Part shown: positions 56,145-64,000 of the stretch, piece by piece
Position numbering within the stretch: position 1 is the first letter of the stretch
How the letters are laid out: every line of letters begins with the position of its first letter
Source of the DNA: Terrisporobacter mayombei
GTDB taxonomy: Bacteria; Bacillota; Clostridia; Peptostreptococcales; Peptostreptococcaceae
DNA: 64,000 nucleotides
Assembly: GCF_020748465.1 (NCBI RefSeq)
Contig: NZ_JAHZMP010000003.1
Coordinates: 310,001-374,000, forward strand
Direction: 5' to 3'
Made by a program: the position numbers and the translations under genes
The notes under the pieces: generated by a model
What the model was told of the DNA's origin: nothing
Databases searched by the model: none
The model's input: only the letters and a program-made list of their open reading frames with translations

Positions 56145-57041
56145 CTACAGACGAGTTTTTGGATCTAGAGCATCACGAAGCCCATCTCCAACAAAGTTGA
56201 TTGATAATACCATTAAAATTATTAAACTACCTGCTGGTATCCAAAGCCACCATTCTCTTTGCAATGTTCCGATATTCTGAGCTGCGATCAACATATTTCC
56301 CCAGCTTGGTTGTGGTAATTTAACTCCTATTCCTAAGAAACTTAAAGAAGCCTCTGTTAAAATACCATTTGCTATGGCTAAAGTTGCTGCAACTAATATA
56401 GGTGACATGATATTTGGAAGTATATGACTTTTTATAATTTCAAATGATGATAATCCCATAGCTTTAGCTGCCATGATATAATCATTTTCTTTTAAAGCTA
56501 AAATCTCTGCTCTTACTATCCTTGCTATATTAGGCCACATCAAAAAACCAATTATTATAATAAGATTTTTAACTCCTGGTCCTACTACTGCAGCAACAGA
56601 TACTGCTATAACAAAGAATGGGAAACACATTATTACATCTATTATTCTCATAATTATTTTTTCAGCTATTCCACCAAAATAACCTGCTATTGCTCCCATT
56701 ATTACACCTATAACTAATTGTACTGTCATTGATGCAATACCTACTATTATGGAAACTCTTCCTCCATAAAGTAATCTCGTAAACACATCTCTTCCTAAAT
56801 CATCTGTTCCTAATATATGTTCACTACTTGGTGCCATTTTTATATTAAATAAATCAGTTTGACTGATTGTATAATCCGTAAGCAATGGTGCACATATTGA
56901 AAGTAAAACTAGTGCTAAAATTATAACTACACCTACTACTGCCAATTTGTTTTTCTTAAACTTACGAAAGGATATTTCTGTTAATGATACATATTTTTCT
57001 TGTTCTACATTTTCTTCTTTTTTCAAAGTATTTACAACCAT
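56145..57041 (-). CDS. Oligopeptide ABC transporter permease (OppC/DppC)
   Basis: A 298-aa inner-membrane permease with an N-terminal cytoplasmic segment, first helix at about 34-56, a soluble loop with HILGTDDLGRDVFTRLLYGGR, four further helices, and the EAA loop KENDYIMAAKAMGLSSFEII. The C-terminus has NFVGDGLRDALDPKTRL, typical of the family. Confidence 0.93.
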   Translation of the reverse strand: MVVNTLKKEENVEQEKYVSLTEISFRKFKKNKLAVVGVVIILALVLLSICAPLLTDYTISQTDLFNIKMAPSSEHILGTDDLGRDVFTRLLYGGRVSIIVGIASMTVQLVIGVIMGAIAGYFGGIAEKIIMRIIDVIMCFPFFVIAVSVAAVVGPGVKNLIIIIGFLMWPNIARIVRAEILALKENDYIMAAKAMGLSSFEIIKSHILPNIMSPILVAATLAIANGILTEASLSFLGIGVKLPQPSWGNMLIAAQNIGTLQREWWLWIPAGSLIILMVLSINFVGDGLRDALDPKTRL

Positions 57042-57051
57042 TAGATCCCTC

Positions 57052-58017
57052 CTATTGACTCAATCTAATTCTTGGGTCTGCTCTTACATATAAAATATCT
57101 GCTATTATATTGGCCACTACGATTACAACTGCTATAAGCATTGTTATCCCCATTATCAACATATAGTCTCTATTCATAATTGCATTGTAATTTAATGTTC
57201 CTATACCTGGCCATACAAATACAGTTTCTGTAATTAGAGCACCTGAAACTAGCGCTGGTAGCTGCATGCATAGAACCGTTATTATAGAAATCATAGAGTT
57301 TCTAAGTCCATGTGTCCATACAGCTTTATTTCTAGTCAGTCCTTTAGCTTGTGCTGTTCTCATATAATCTTGATTTAATGAATCAAGCATTGAAGATCTT
57401 GTATATCTTAACAATGTTGCAGTTTGAGTAAGTGACAATACTATAACAGGCATAATCATGTGCTTAATGACATCAAGTACATGCTCTAAACCTGTATATG
57501 ATGCTGTTAAAGTTTCCATTCCTGATGATGGTAAGATTGCCAAATCATATCCCAACCACTTTACTATCAGTAATCCAAAGAAAAATGTTGGTATAGATAT
57601 TCCTACAAATGAAAGGAAAGTAACTATATAATCTATCCATGTTTTAGATTTTGACGCTGTAATAACGCCAATTACTATTGCAAGTATTGAGCTTAATATA
57701 AACGAAACTATTGATATTAATAATGTATTTTTCAAAGCTTCTATTATTATTGAAAATGCTGGTGCATTGTACTGTGTTGAATACCCAAAATCACCAACTA
57801 TTGCTCTTCCTATCCATTTTAAATATTGCACTGGAATTGGATCATAATATCCTAGAGCCCTTAATTTTTGCTCTACCACTTCAGGTGCAACATTAGGGTC
57901 AATCATATTTAAATATGGATTACCTGGTTGCATATGAATAAGTGTAAATACTGTAACGGACACGCCAAACAATACAATTAATGCAACACCTAATCTTTTT
58001 ACTAAGAATTTTCCCAT
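57052..58017 (-). CDS. Oligopeptide ABC transporter permease (OppB/DppB)
   Basis: A 321-aa permease with six helices; family features are VKRLGVALIVLFGVSVTVFT, LRALGYYDPIPVQYLKW, GDFGYSTQYNAPAF, TRSSMLDSLNQDYMRTAQAK (EAA region) and VRADPRIRLSQ at the end. 10 nt before the OppC gene and separated from the binding-protein gene by a terminator hairpin. Confidence 0.93.
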   Translation of the reverse strand: MGKFLVKRLGVALIVLFGVSVTVFTLIHMQPGNPYLNMIDPNVAPEVVEQKLRALGYYDPIPVQYLKWIGRAIVGDFGYSTQYNAPAFSIIIEALKNTLLISIVSFILSSILAIVIGVITASKSKTWIDYIVTFLSFVGISIPTFFFGLLIVKWLGYDLAILPSSGMETLTASYTGLEHVLDVIKHMIMPVIVLSLTQTATLLRYTRSSMLDSLNQDYMRTAQAKGLTRNKAVWTHGLRNSMISIITVLCMQLPALVSGALITETVFVWPGIGTLNYNAIMNRDYMLIMGITMLIAVVIVVANIIADILYVRADPRIRLSQ

Positions 58018-58043
58018 ATATTTTCTTGCTCTCCTTCATAAAA

Positions 58044-58072
58044 AAAGGGCTGTTTACAAGAAACAACCCTTT
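58044..58072 (-). terminator. Intra-operon terminator between the binding protein and permease genes
   Basis: Hairpin AAAGGGCTGTTT/AAACAACCCTTT (one mismatch) and seven T on the minus strand, in the 65-nt gap between the substrate-binding protein and OppB. Partial termination here would give more binding protein than membrane components. Confidence 0.82.
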
Positions 58073-58082
58073 CTGATTTTAT

Positions 58083-59744
58083 TTATTTGATTACCCAATT
58101 ATGAACATTGTAGAATTCATTAAATGTAGATGGTTTATATCCTTCTAATTTATTGTTATATACACGTTCTATATCTTGACAGAATAAATATGCTTCTGGT
58201 ACATCTTCGTTTAATATTTTAGCAAACTTTGCATAAGCTTCTTTACGTTTTCCTTGATCTAGCGTAGCATTACCTTTTTCTATTAGCTTATCTGTTTTTT
58301 TGTTATCATAAGCAACTATATTATATCCAACCATGCCTTTTTTATTTGATATAGCATCTGAATGCCACATTGGTCTTGGATCTGGATCTAAAGATAATGT
58401 ATTACCCATCATGTATAAATCAAAATCATGATTAGCAACTACTTTGTCCATAACAGCTGAGAACTCCATAGAGTCTATATTTATTTTAACTCCTATTTCT
58501 TTTAAGTTTTCTTGTATTACTACTGCTGTTTTTTCTCTAACTGGATGTCCAGTTTGACAAACAAGATTTAATTCTAGTTTTTCTCCATCTTTATTTTCAA
58601 CTATTCCATCACCATCTTTATCTTCCCACCCAGCTTCTTTTAATAAAGATTTTGCTTTTTCTACATCATACTTATATGGCTCTAATGATGATTCATCTGG
58701 GTAAGCCCAGCTTGAAGGTAATAGCGGTGCATTAACAACTTGTCCACGACCTTCTACAACATTATCTACTAATCCTTGGCAATTAATTGCATACATAAAT
58801 GCTTTACGTAAATTTACATCTTGTAATTTTTTCTCTCTTAAGTTGAATCCCATGTAAGTAAATTGATAATTATCGAATGCTGCTTCTTTATATCCTTCTT
58901 TAACTAATGAATCTACATCAGCTTTTGCCAACGCTTCAACGTTTGCTATATCAATTGATCCATTTTTAAATTCTGCTTGAGTTGTATCAGCATTTATAAC
59001 TTTAAATACTAAGTTTTGTGTTTTAACCTCTCCACCAAAGAAATCTGATGCAGCTTCAAATTTTACATAAGAACCACTTTTATATTCAGTTAATTTATAT
59101 GGTCCACATCCAATTGGCTTATTTAAAAGATCAGTTTTCTTTGTCCATTCACCTACAGGAACTTCTGACCATATATGCTTTGGTAATATTTGTACTGTAC
59201 CTAAGTTTGTTACTCCTGGTGCATATACTTTATCAAACTCTATTTTTATTGTGCTTTTATCAACAACCTTTAATCCTTCAATTTTATCAGCTTTTCCATC
59301 ATGATAATCTTTAGCGCCTTTTATATTTTGAACATCTCCATAATAGCCACCTGTATAATCACCTGATGCCATACTTGTAAAAGTAAATGCCACATCTTCA
59401 GCTGTTACATCTTTGCCGTCATGCCATTTAACATTATCTTTTATTTTATATGTAATCGTTTTCTGATCATCAGAAACCTCGTATTTATCTGCTAAATACT
59501 TTTCTAACTCACCCTTGTCATTAACTGTCATTAAAGATGCATAAACAACAGATTCAACATAGTGATCCATTGCTATATCTGAAACAAGTGGATTAAATAT
59601 CCCCTGTGGCGCTGTATTCATAGAATATACTATAGTATCCTTTGCTTCTCCACCACTAGTTTTTGATCCTTTTGAACTACACCCTGTAAGTGCTGTACAC
59701 AATAGGGCTGTAGCTAAAAATAAACTAATTACTTTTCTTTTCAT
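58083..59744 (-). CDS. Oligopeptide/dipeptide substrate-binding lipoprotein (SBP family 5)
   Basis: A 553-aa lipoprotein with signal peptide and lipobox LTGC (Cys about 22), then the SBP_bac_5 domain: APQGIFNPLVSDIAMDHYV, VKWHDGKDVTAEDVAFTFTS, LNKPIGCGPYKLTEYKSG, NLREKKLQDVNLRKAFMYAI and SLLKEAGWEDKDGDG (an EF-hand-like Asp loop). First gene of the opp operon. Peptide or nickel/dipeptide specificity is not resolvable. Confidence 0.92.
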   Translation of the reverse strand: MKRKVISLFLATALLCTALTGCSSKGSKTSGGEAKDTIVYSMNTAPQGIFNPLVSDIAMDHYVESVVYASLMTVNDKGELEKYLADKYEVSDDQKTITYKIKDNVKWHDGKDVTAEDVAFTFTSMASGDYTGGYYGDVQNIKGAKDYHDGKADKIEGLKVVDKSTIKIEFDKVYAPGVTNLGTVQILPKHIWSEVPVGEWTKKTDLLNKPIGCGPYKLTEYKSGSYVKFEAASDFFGGEVKTQNLVFKVINADTTQAEFKNGSIDIANVEALAKADVDSLVKEGYKEAAFDNYQFTYMGFNLREKKLQDVNLRKAFMYAINCQGLVDNVVEGRGQVVNAPLLPSSWAYPDESSLEPYKYDVEKAKSLLKEAGWEDKDGDGIVENKDGEKLELNLVCQTGHPVREKTAVVIQENLKEIGVKINIDSMEFSAVMDKVVANHDFDLYMMGNTLSLDPDPRPMWHSDAISNKKGMVGYNIVAYDNKKTDKLIEKGNATLDQGKRKEAYAKFAKILNEDVPEAYLFCQDIERVYNNKLEGYKPSTFNEFYNVHNWVIK

Positions 59745-59979
59745 GTTCTCCTCCTGTCATATTTCCCTATAATTCAACTTTTTTCTGTATGTTTTAACAT
59801 TGCTTTCTTATTATAAATGATAATCACTATTGGTGTCTAATTGATAATATTTATACTCAAAAGGCAAATATAGATTTTTTTAATAATTGAAAAAAACTCC
59901 CCCTTATCAGTAAATTATAACTATGATAGGGAGGCTCATCTACTTAAACAACACTCTAATATCATTTATAGCAAAATAG

Positions 59980-60010
59980 AAATCACTCTTACCGAAAATA
60001 AGAGTGATTT
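59980..60010 (-). terminator. Terminator of the tetR-antiporter operon
   Basis: A perfect 12-bp stem AAATCACTCTTA/TAAGAGTGATTT with a 7-nt loop, just past the antiporter stop at 60018; the T tract on the minus strand is interrupted. Confidence 0.75.
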
Positions 60011-60017
60011 TAATATT

Positions 60018-61295
60018 TTATTCTGCTTTATCTTTTTCTAAAGCAACTTCAGCCACATCTTTTATTACTGGCGAATTTACTTTATTTCGCTGTTCACTAG
60101 ATTCTATTTCTCCAGCCATTTTAAATCCTTGTTTAGCTAAAAATACAGCTATAATTTCATTGATAACAGCTGCAGCTGCAATAGTTCCTTGTATCATAGT
60201 TGCATATTGTGGAACAAAAGGCATCAGGGTACTTACTGCAATTCCTGTAAATAAAAGTGATACACCTGAATGAGGTAAAAGTGTTAATCCTAGATATTTA
60301 CATACATTGTTATCTGCTTTTGATAACTTACCTCCAATATATGCTCCTAACATTTTTCCTACTGCTCTAGCTATAATATATATTGCTGTTAACAGTCCTG
60401 CACCTAATATTAGATTATAGTCAAGAGGAGCTCCTAAATTAATAATCATTATTATTAATGCTACACCTATTATAGGGTTTATTGATTCAAATATTTGATG
60501 TGATCTTTCTTCTTCTATCATATTAGATATAACGGCAGCAAGTGATATTCCTGATAACAATAAATTAACTTGTATAATATTATCATTTATATGTTTACCT
60601 GCAATAATCGTAATTGCTATTAATAATGATGTTTTTAAAATAGTCATTATTTTAGAGCACTCTTTATTTAATATCTTAGCTCCTATAATACCTACAACTG
60701 CACCTATTGCTAATGGTACTATAATCATCATAATTATAGGTAATATCTTTATTTCTTCTCCTGTCATTGTACCTGAAACCAATCCAATAACAACAAAAAA
60801 TACAAGCACAGCTAATATATCATCAAGAGCTGCAAGGGGTATTAACGTTTTTGCAACAGGTCCATTTGCATTATATTCCTTAACTATTGATAAAGAAGGA
60901 GCAGGTGCTGTCGCTAATGCTATTGCCCCAAATACAAAAGCTATTGAAAGCGGAATATCTGCAAACATAAAGAACGCTATTGTAACTATTATAAATGCCA
61001 TCATTCCCTCAAACATACATATTGTAACGATTTGCTTTCCTGACTTTTTTAGTTCTTTTAATATTAATTCATTACCTATTAACATACCTACCAGTATTTC
61101 ACCTATATTACATATTATATGAAACCACCCGGCATCCATCATACTTTGGCTCATCCAGTTAAGTGCATGTGGACCTATTATCATCCCTGTTATTAGCCAC
61201 CCAAGTATGGCTGGTAGCTGTATTTTTGAAACTAACTTCCCCACTAAAAATGCTATTACAAAAAATATAATTAGCAATATAACCCCTTTAAACAT
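60018..61295 (-). CDS. Cation:proton antiporter (CPA2/KefB-like family)
   Basis: A 425-aa membrane protein with about 12 helices and the Na+/H+ exchanger fold: LPAILGWLITGMIIGPHAL, FGAIALATAPAPSLSI and AALDDILAVLVFF (helix with the buried Asp pair), and a late LGLTLLPHSGVSLLFTGIA. A short charged C-terminal tail without a nucleotide-binding RCK domain. Ion unknown. 16 nt downstream of a tetR-type gene. Confidence 0.87.
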   Translation of the reverse strand: MFKGVILLIIFFVIAFLVGKLVSKIQLPAILGWLITGMIIGPHALNWMSQSMMDAGWFHIICNIGEILVGMLIGNELILKELKKSGKQIVTICMFEGMMAFIIVTIAFFMFADIPLSIAFVFGAIALATAPAPSLSIVKEYNANGPVAKTLIPLAALDDILAVLVFFVVIGLVSGTMTGEEIKILPIIMMIIVPLAIGAVVGIIGAKILNKECSKIMTILKTSLLIAITIIAGKHINDNIIQVNLLLSGISLAAVISNMIEEERSHQIFESINPIIGVALIIMIINLGAPLDYNLILGAGLLTAIYIIARAVGKMLGAYIGGKLSKADNNVCKYLGLTLLPHSGVSLLFTGIAVSTLMPFVPQYATMIQGTIAAAAVINEIIAVFLAKQGFKMAGEIESSEQRNKVNSPVIKDVAEVALEKDKAE

Positions 61296-61311
61296 AATAC
61301 TTATGCCTCCT

Positions 61312-61914
61312 TTATTTATCTATTCCCTCAAATACCATTTCAATCATTATTTTATGGTCTTTTCTGAACGCTTCAATTGCAATCTCCTTATCTGCATCAA
61401 TATTTTTCATATGCTTTTCTTCTAATCTTTCACCTATCATAATTATTAATTCAAAAGCTTTTTCTCTATCAAATTTTTGGTTAATATCCACATTTTTTAT
61501 AACTTTATAAATAAGCATCTTGTTATAATCTTCAAATTCTTTCATTATTGATTTTGTACTTTCCATGTTCTCTAATATTGTATTTGTAATTATTTTTGAA
61601 TATAGTGGATTTTCTCTAAAGAATTTAAACTTTTTATTAAAGTACTCACTTATGTGCTCAGTTCCTTTTTTATCATTTTCATCAATATCTATAGTTATGT
61701 TTCCTTTAAATTGATCAATTACATGTTGTAATACATTCAGATAAAGAACTTCTTTTGATTCATAGTAATGATATAGCAGTCCTTTTGAAACTTTTGCATT
61801 TTTACAAATAGCATTAGTTGATGCAGCCTTATATCCATTTAAAGCGAATTCTTCAAGGGCAACTTTTATAATTTTTTCTTTACTATTTATAGATTTTTTT
61901 TCTCGTTCATTCAT
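61312..61914 (-). CDS. TetR-family regulator
   Basis: A 200-aa regulator: N-terminal helix-turn-helix (about 13-60) with KEKIIKVALEEFALNGYKAA and VSKGLLYHYYESKEVLYLN, then an all-helical ligand domain. Operonic with the antiporter, and a paired inverted-repeat operator overlaps its promoter, so autoregulation and control of the antiporter are expected. Ligand unknown. Confidence 0.92.
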   Translation of the reverse strand: MNEREKKSINSKEKIIKVALEEFALNGYKAASTNAICKNAKVSKGLLYHYYESKEVLYLNVLQHVIDQFKGNITIDIDENDKKGTEHISEYFNKKFKFFRENPLYSKIITNTILENMESTKSIMKEFEDYNKMLIYKVIKNVDINQKFDREKAFELIIMIGERLEEKHMKNIDADKEIAIEAFRKDHKIMIEMVFEGIDK

Positions 61915-61930
61915 ATTTCCCCTCCTTTAA

Positions 61931-61984
61931 TTGACCAAGTGGTCTATTATTTTAAATTCTATCATTTATAGACCACTTGGTCAA
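61931..61984 (-). promoter_or_regulatory. tetR-antiporter promoter flanked by a paired operator
   Basis: TTGACCAAGTGGTCTAT (61931-61947) and ATAGACCACTTGGTCAA (61968-61984) are exact inverted repeats of 17 bp; each half is itself nearly palindromic (GACCAAGTGGTC). The -35 TTGACC (complement of 61979-61984) lies in the upstream copy, with a 17-nt spacer and -10 TAGAAT (complement of 61956-61961) between the copies. A classic arrangement for TetR autorepression. Confidence 0.9.
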
Positions 61985-62107
61985 CTCATAATTCAATAAT
62001 CATGTCAATAAATTTTTTCTTATTATCTTAGTATGTTTGATTTTATCTTTTACTATTAAATACCTCTAAGTACATATATGATTCTGTTTTATTTTCACAA
62101 TAAAAAA

Positions 62108-62137
62108 AAGAGAAATAAGACTTATCTTATTTCTCTT
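62108..62137 (-). terminator. sdaA terminator
   Basis: A perfect 13-bp stem AAGAGAAATAAGA/TCTTATTTCTCTT with a 4-nt loop and eight T on the minus strand, 27 nt past the stop. Confidence 0.9.
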
Positions 62138-62163
62138 CTAAATAATTATATTCTATTTAAAAA

Positions 62164-63357
62164 CTAGCAAGTGAAGAATAATTTAGCTATTCCACCTTTT
62201 GAAGTTTCTCTATATTTATCCATCATATCTCTACCAGTTTCGTCCATTATTTTAACAATTTGATCGAAAGTAACTTGATGCTCTCCATCAGTTAATAATG
62301 AATAGTTAGCAGCATCTAAAGCTCTTTGAGCACCCATTGCATTTCTTTCTATACATGGTATTTGAACATATCCGTAAGCTGGGTCACAAGTCATTCCTAA
62401 GTGATGCTCTAAACCGATTTCCGCAGCGTATTCTATTTGTCTTAATGATCCACCTTTTAAGAAAGCTATTGCAGCAGCAGCCATTGCACAAGCAACTCCT
62501 ACCTCACCTTGACATCCAACTTCAGCACCTGAAACAGATCCGTTTCTCTTAACAAGAACACCAACTAAACCTGCTACAGCTAAAGCTTCAATTAATTGCT
62601 CATCAGTGTATCCTGCATAGTCTTTCATTGCGAAGAATATTCCTGGTATAACACCTGCAGAACCACATGTTGGAGCAGTTACTATAACATACCCTGATGC
62701 ATTTTGCTCTGAAGCAGCTAAAGCATAAGCATATACTAATGTATTTAATTGCTTATTAGCAAGATATTGCTTATAGAAGTATCCAGCTTTTCTTTCTAGA
62801 TTTAATTTACCTGGTATAACTTCTGTAGCGCTTAAACCGTCTTCTACTGATTTTTTCATAGCATCTTTAATAGTTACTAAGTAATCCATTATATCAGCAT
62901 CATCGTAAGTTTTTACGTAATCTACGAAGTTTTTGTTGTTTTGATTACACCAAGTTATTATTTCTTCCATAGTTGAATGAGGGTAAGTATCGTTTCCACC
63001 TGCATTTCTCATTCCTTCTTCAGCTATTGTTCCTCCACCAACAGAGTAGATAGTCCAATCTCCCATTACGTTTCCGTTTGCATCAATAGCTTCTAACATC
63101 ATTCCATTTGGATGATATGGTTTAACTATGTCTTCTCTCCAAAGTATTTCAACTTCCTTTGGCTCAAGCGTTTTCTTGATTATATAATCAGTTAAATGCC
63201 CTTCTCCTGTTGCAGCTAAGCTTCCGTATAAATGAGCTTTAAAGCTAGCAGCTTCTGGGTATTTGTTTTTAAATTGTTCAGCAGCTCTTTGTGGTCCCAT
63301 TGTATGTGAGCTGGAAGGTCCATTACCTACTTTGTAAAGTTCTTTTAGTGATTCCAT
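62164..63357 (-). CDS. sdaA: L-serine ammonia-lyase, iron-sulfur type, single chain
   Basis: A 397-aa serine dehydratase producing pyruvate and ammonia; single-chain form, unlike the alpha/beta two-subunit enzyme of other Firmicutes. Features: GNGPSSSHTMGPQRAAEQF (beta-like domain), then the alpha-like catalytic domain with VTAPTCGSAGVIPG, EVGCQGEVGVACAMAAAA and GMTCDPAYGYVQIPCIERN, whose cysteines ligate the [4Fe-4S] cluster. Amino-acid fermentation would use it. Single gene with GAGGAGG ahead of the ATG. Confidence 0.94.
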   Translation of the reverse strand: MESLKELYKVGNGPSSSHTMGPQRAAEQFKNKYPEAASFKAHLYGSLAATGEGHLTDYIIKKTLEPKEVEILWREDIVKPYHPNGMMLEAIDANGNVMGDWTIYSVGGGTIAEEGMRNAGGNDTYPHSTMEEIITWCNQNNKNFVDYVKTYDDADIMDYLVTIKDAMKKSVEDGLSATEVIPGKLNLERKAGYFYKQYLANKQLNTLVYAYALAASEQNASGYVIVTAPTCGSAGVIPGIFFAMKDYAGYTDEQLIEALAVAGLVGVLVKRNGSVSGAEVGCQGEVGVACAMAAAAIAFLKGGSLRQIEYAAEIGLEHHLGMTCDPAYGYVQIPCIERNAMGAQRALDAANYSLLTDGEHQVTFDQIVKIMDETGRDMMDKYRETSKGGIAKLFFTC

Positions 63358-63638
63358 TTTATTCCTCCTCGGGGATTTATATATTCTTTATAATTGTAAT
63401 AAGAAAACATATTCCTAATTAACATTATATTTTCCCAATAATAATAATTTAAGAATTATTTATTTTCAAAAAATATTTTTATAAATATTTTTATAAATAT
63501 TAAATAACATATAAAATATTTTACCTAAAATCCGACAAAAAATCTAGATGTTGTTTTAGGTAATTTTTTACATTTTTATTGATTTTTTCATTTTTTTGTA
63601 TTACTATTATTAATAATTTAAAAAACTATCTTAACCTA
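63358..63638. other. AT-rich divergent promoter region between sdaA and the lysine riboswitch
   Basis: About 280 nt, very AT-rich, with no ORF. It includes a short tandem ATAAATATTTTT duplication at about 63477-63500 and presumably the promoters of sdaA and of the asd transcript; no consensus promoter is clear enough to claim. Confidence 0.45.
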
Positions 63639-63800
63639 GGGTAGAGGAGCAATGATTAAAAGTATTTGAAAGTAGTCGGCAGATGATGATATTCAAAGAA
63701 AGGGATTATTGCCGAAAAGGTAATCTTGGCAAAGATTATTTTTGGGGTTATGCATAATATGCATAGCACTGTCACTTATTTTTAAGTGATGAGCTACAAG
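63639..63800 (+). promoter_or_regulatory. Lysine riboswitch (L-box) upstream of asd
   Basis: The leader shows the conserved lysine-aptamer blocks in order: GTAGAGGAGCAA, AGTAGTCGGCAGATGATG, AAGAAAGGGATTATTGCCGA, AAGGTAATCTTGG, the ATGCATAATATGCAT hairpin, CACTGTCACTT and AGTGATGAGCTAC closing the aptamer. An intrinsic terminator follows at 63823-63851, so lysine is expected to stop transcription of asd, the first committed shared step toward lysine. Confidence 0.92.
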
Positions 63801-63822
63801 GTTTACTTTGACATGTCGTTTT

Positions 63823-63851
63823 AAACGTACAAAGTATACCTTTGTACGTTT
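63823..63851 (+). terminator. Expression-platform terminator of the lysine riboswitch
   Basis: A perfect 12-bp stem AAACGTACAAAG/CTTTGTACGTTT with a 5-nt loop and a run of T. The upstream GTTTACTTTGACATGTCG could pair with the left arm as an antiterminator. Confidence 0.92.
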
Positions 63852-63938
63852 TTTTATATATATAAATATAAAGCTCTCCCTTAAATTTTCTCTATGTTAT
63901 TAATGTTAAATCTAAAATATATTACGGGGTGATTAAAA

Positions 63939-64000
63939 ATGAAAAAAATTAATGTTGCTTTAGTTGGTGCCACTGGTATGGTGGGAAGAACTTTTATAAA
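63939..64000 (+). CDS. asd: Aspartate-semialdehyde dehydrogenase, N-terminus only
   Basis: The window ends 62 nt into the gene. The visible start MKKINVALVGATGMVGRTFI is the NADP-binding opening of Asd, and GGGGTGA lies 8 nt before the ATG. The lysine riboswitch upstream agrees with this: Asd makes aspartate semialdehyde for lysine, threonine and methionine synthesis. Confidence 0.88.
   Translation, partial: MKKINVALVGATGMVGRTFI

Overview
The base composition is very AT-rich, spacers are short, and Shine-Dalgarno sites are strong. The window carries an alpha/beta-type spore protein, single-chain iron-sulfur serine dehydratase and clostridial-style regulators. All of this points to an anaerobic, spore-forming Firmicute, most likely Peptostreptococcaceae (Paeniclostridium/Paraclostridium/Romboutsia-like). 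That family placement is inferred from gene content and codon use; no rRNA is present to confirm it. Most genes lie on the minus strand.

Layout. 1-10.9 kb is envelope and stress biology: a BceAB-type antimicrobial-peptide ABC exporter (permease cut by the window edge), a secreted GH25 lysozyme with one N-terminal and five C-terminal SH3b repeats, a SelO-type AMPylator, a VanY-like D,D-carboxypeptidase with a VanRS-like two-component system, and an unknown two-gene operon. 11.0-17.2 kb holds a small unknown gene and a six-gene biotin operon (bioB-bioD-bioA-ECF S component-bioW-bioF). A promoter overlapped by a BirA-like operator drives the operon. 17.2-24.7 kb carries rnr, an AEC carrier, a PH-domain protein, secG, a DUF975 membrane protein, msrAB, a HAD hydrolase and yjdF behind its riboswitch.

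24.7-33.8 kb is central glycolysis: pyk, eno, gpmI, tpiA, pgk, gapA and their regulator cggR, with a CggR operator downstream of the cggR promoter. 34.1-39.0 kb is glycerol-3-phosphate metabolism: a three-gene flavoprotein operon with a leader terminator, the antiterminator glpP, and a divergent glycerophosphodiesterase. 39.0-44.9 kb has an alanine/glycine symporter, a decayed glycyl-radical-enzyme gene, a cystine-type ABC transporter and a PatB/MalY C-S lyase.

44.9-50.1 kb is the accessory island. An intergenic stretch with several GTGCCTA repeats is followed by small AT-rich minus-strand genes. One is a clear Imm53 immunity protein and others look immunity-like; a frameshifted gene and a decayed YD-repeat (RHS-like) fragment lie among them. 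No intact toxin is visible, so it reads as an orphan immunity bank left from polymorphic-toxin loci.

50.2-64 kb returns to housekeeping and transport: a SASP-methyltransferase-hslO operon, an M20 amidohydrolase, a complete Opp/Dpp peptide transporter with an internal terminator after the binding-protein gene, a TetR-controlled cation/proton antiporter with a paired operator, serine dehydratase sdaA, and a lysine riboswitch ahead of asd (cut by the window end). A roughly 65-nt structured repeat occurs twice, in the glp leader and over the 3' end of the M20 gene.
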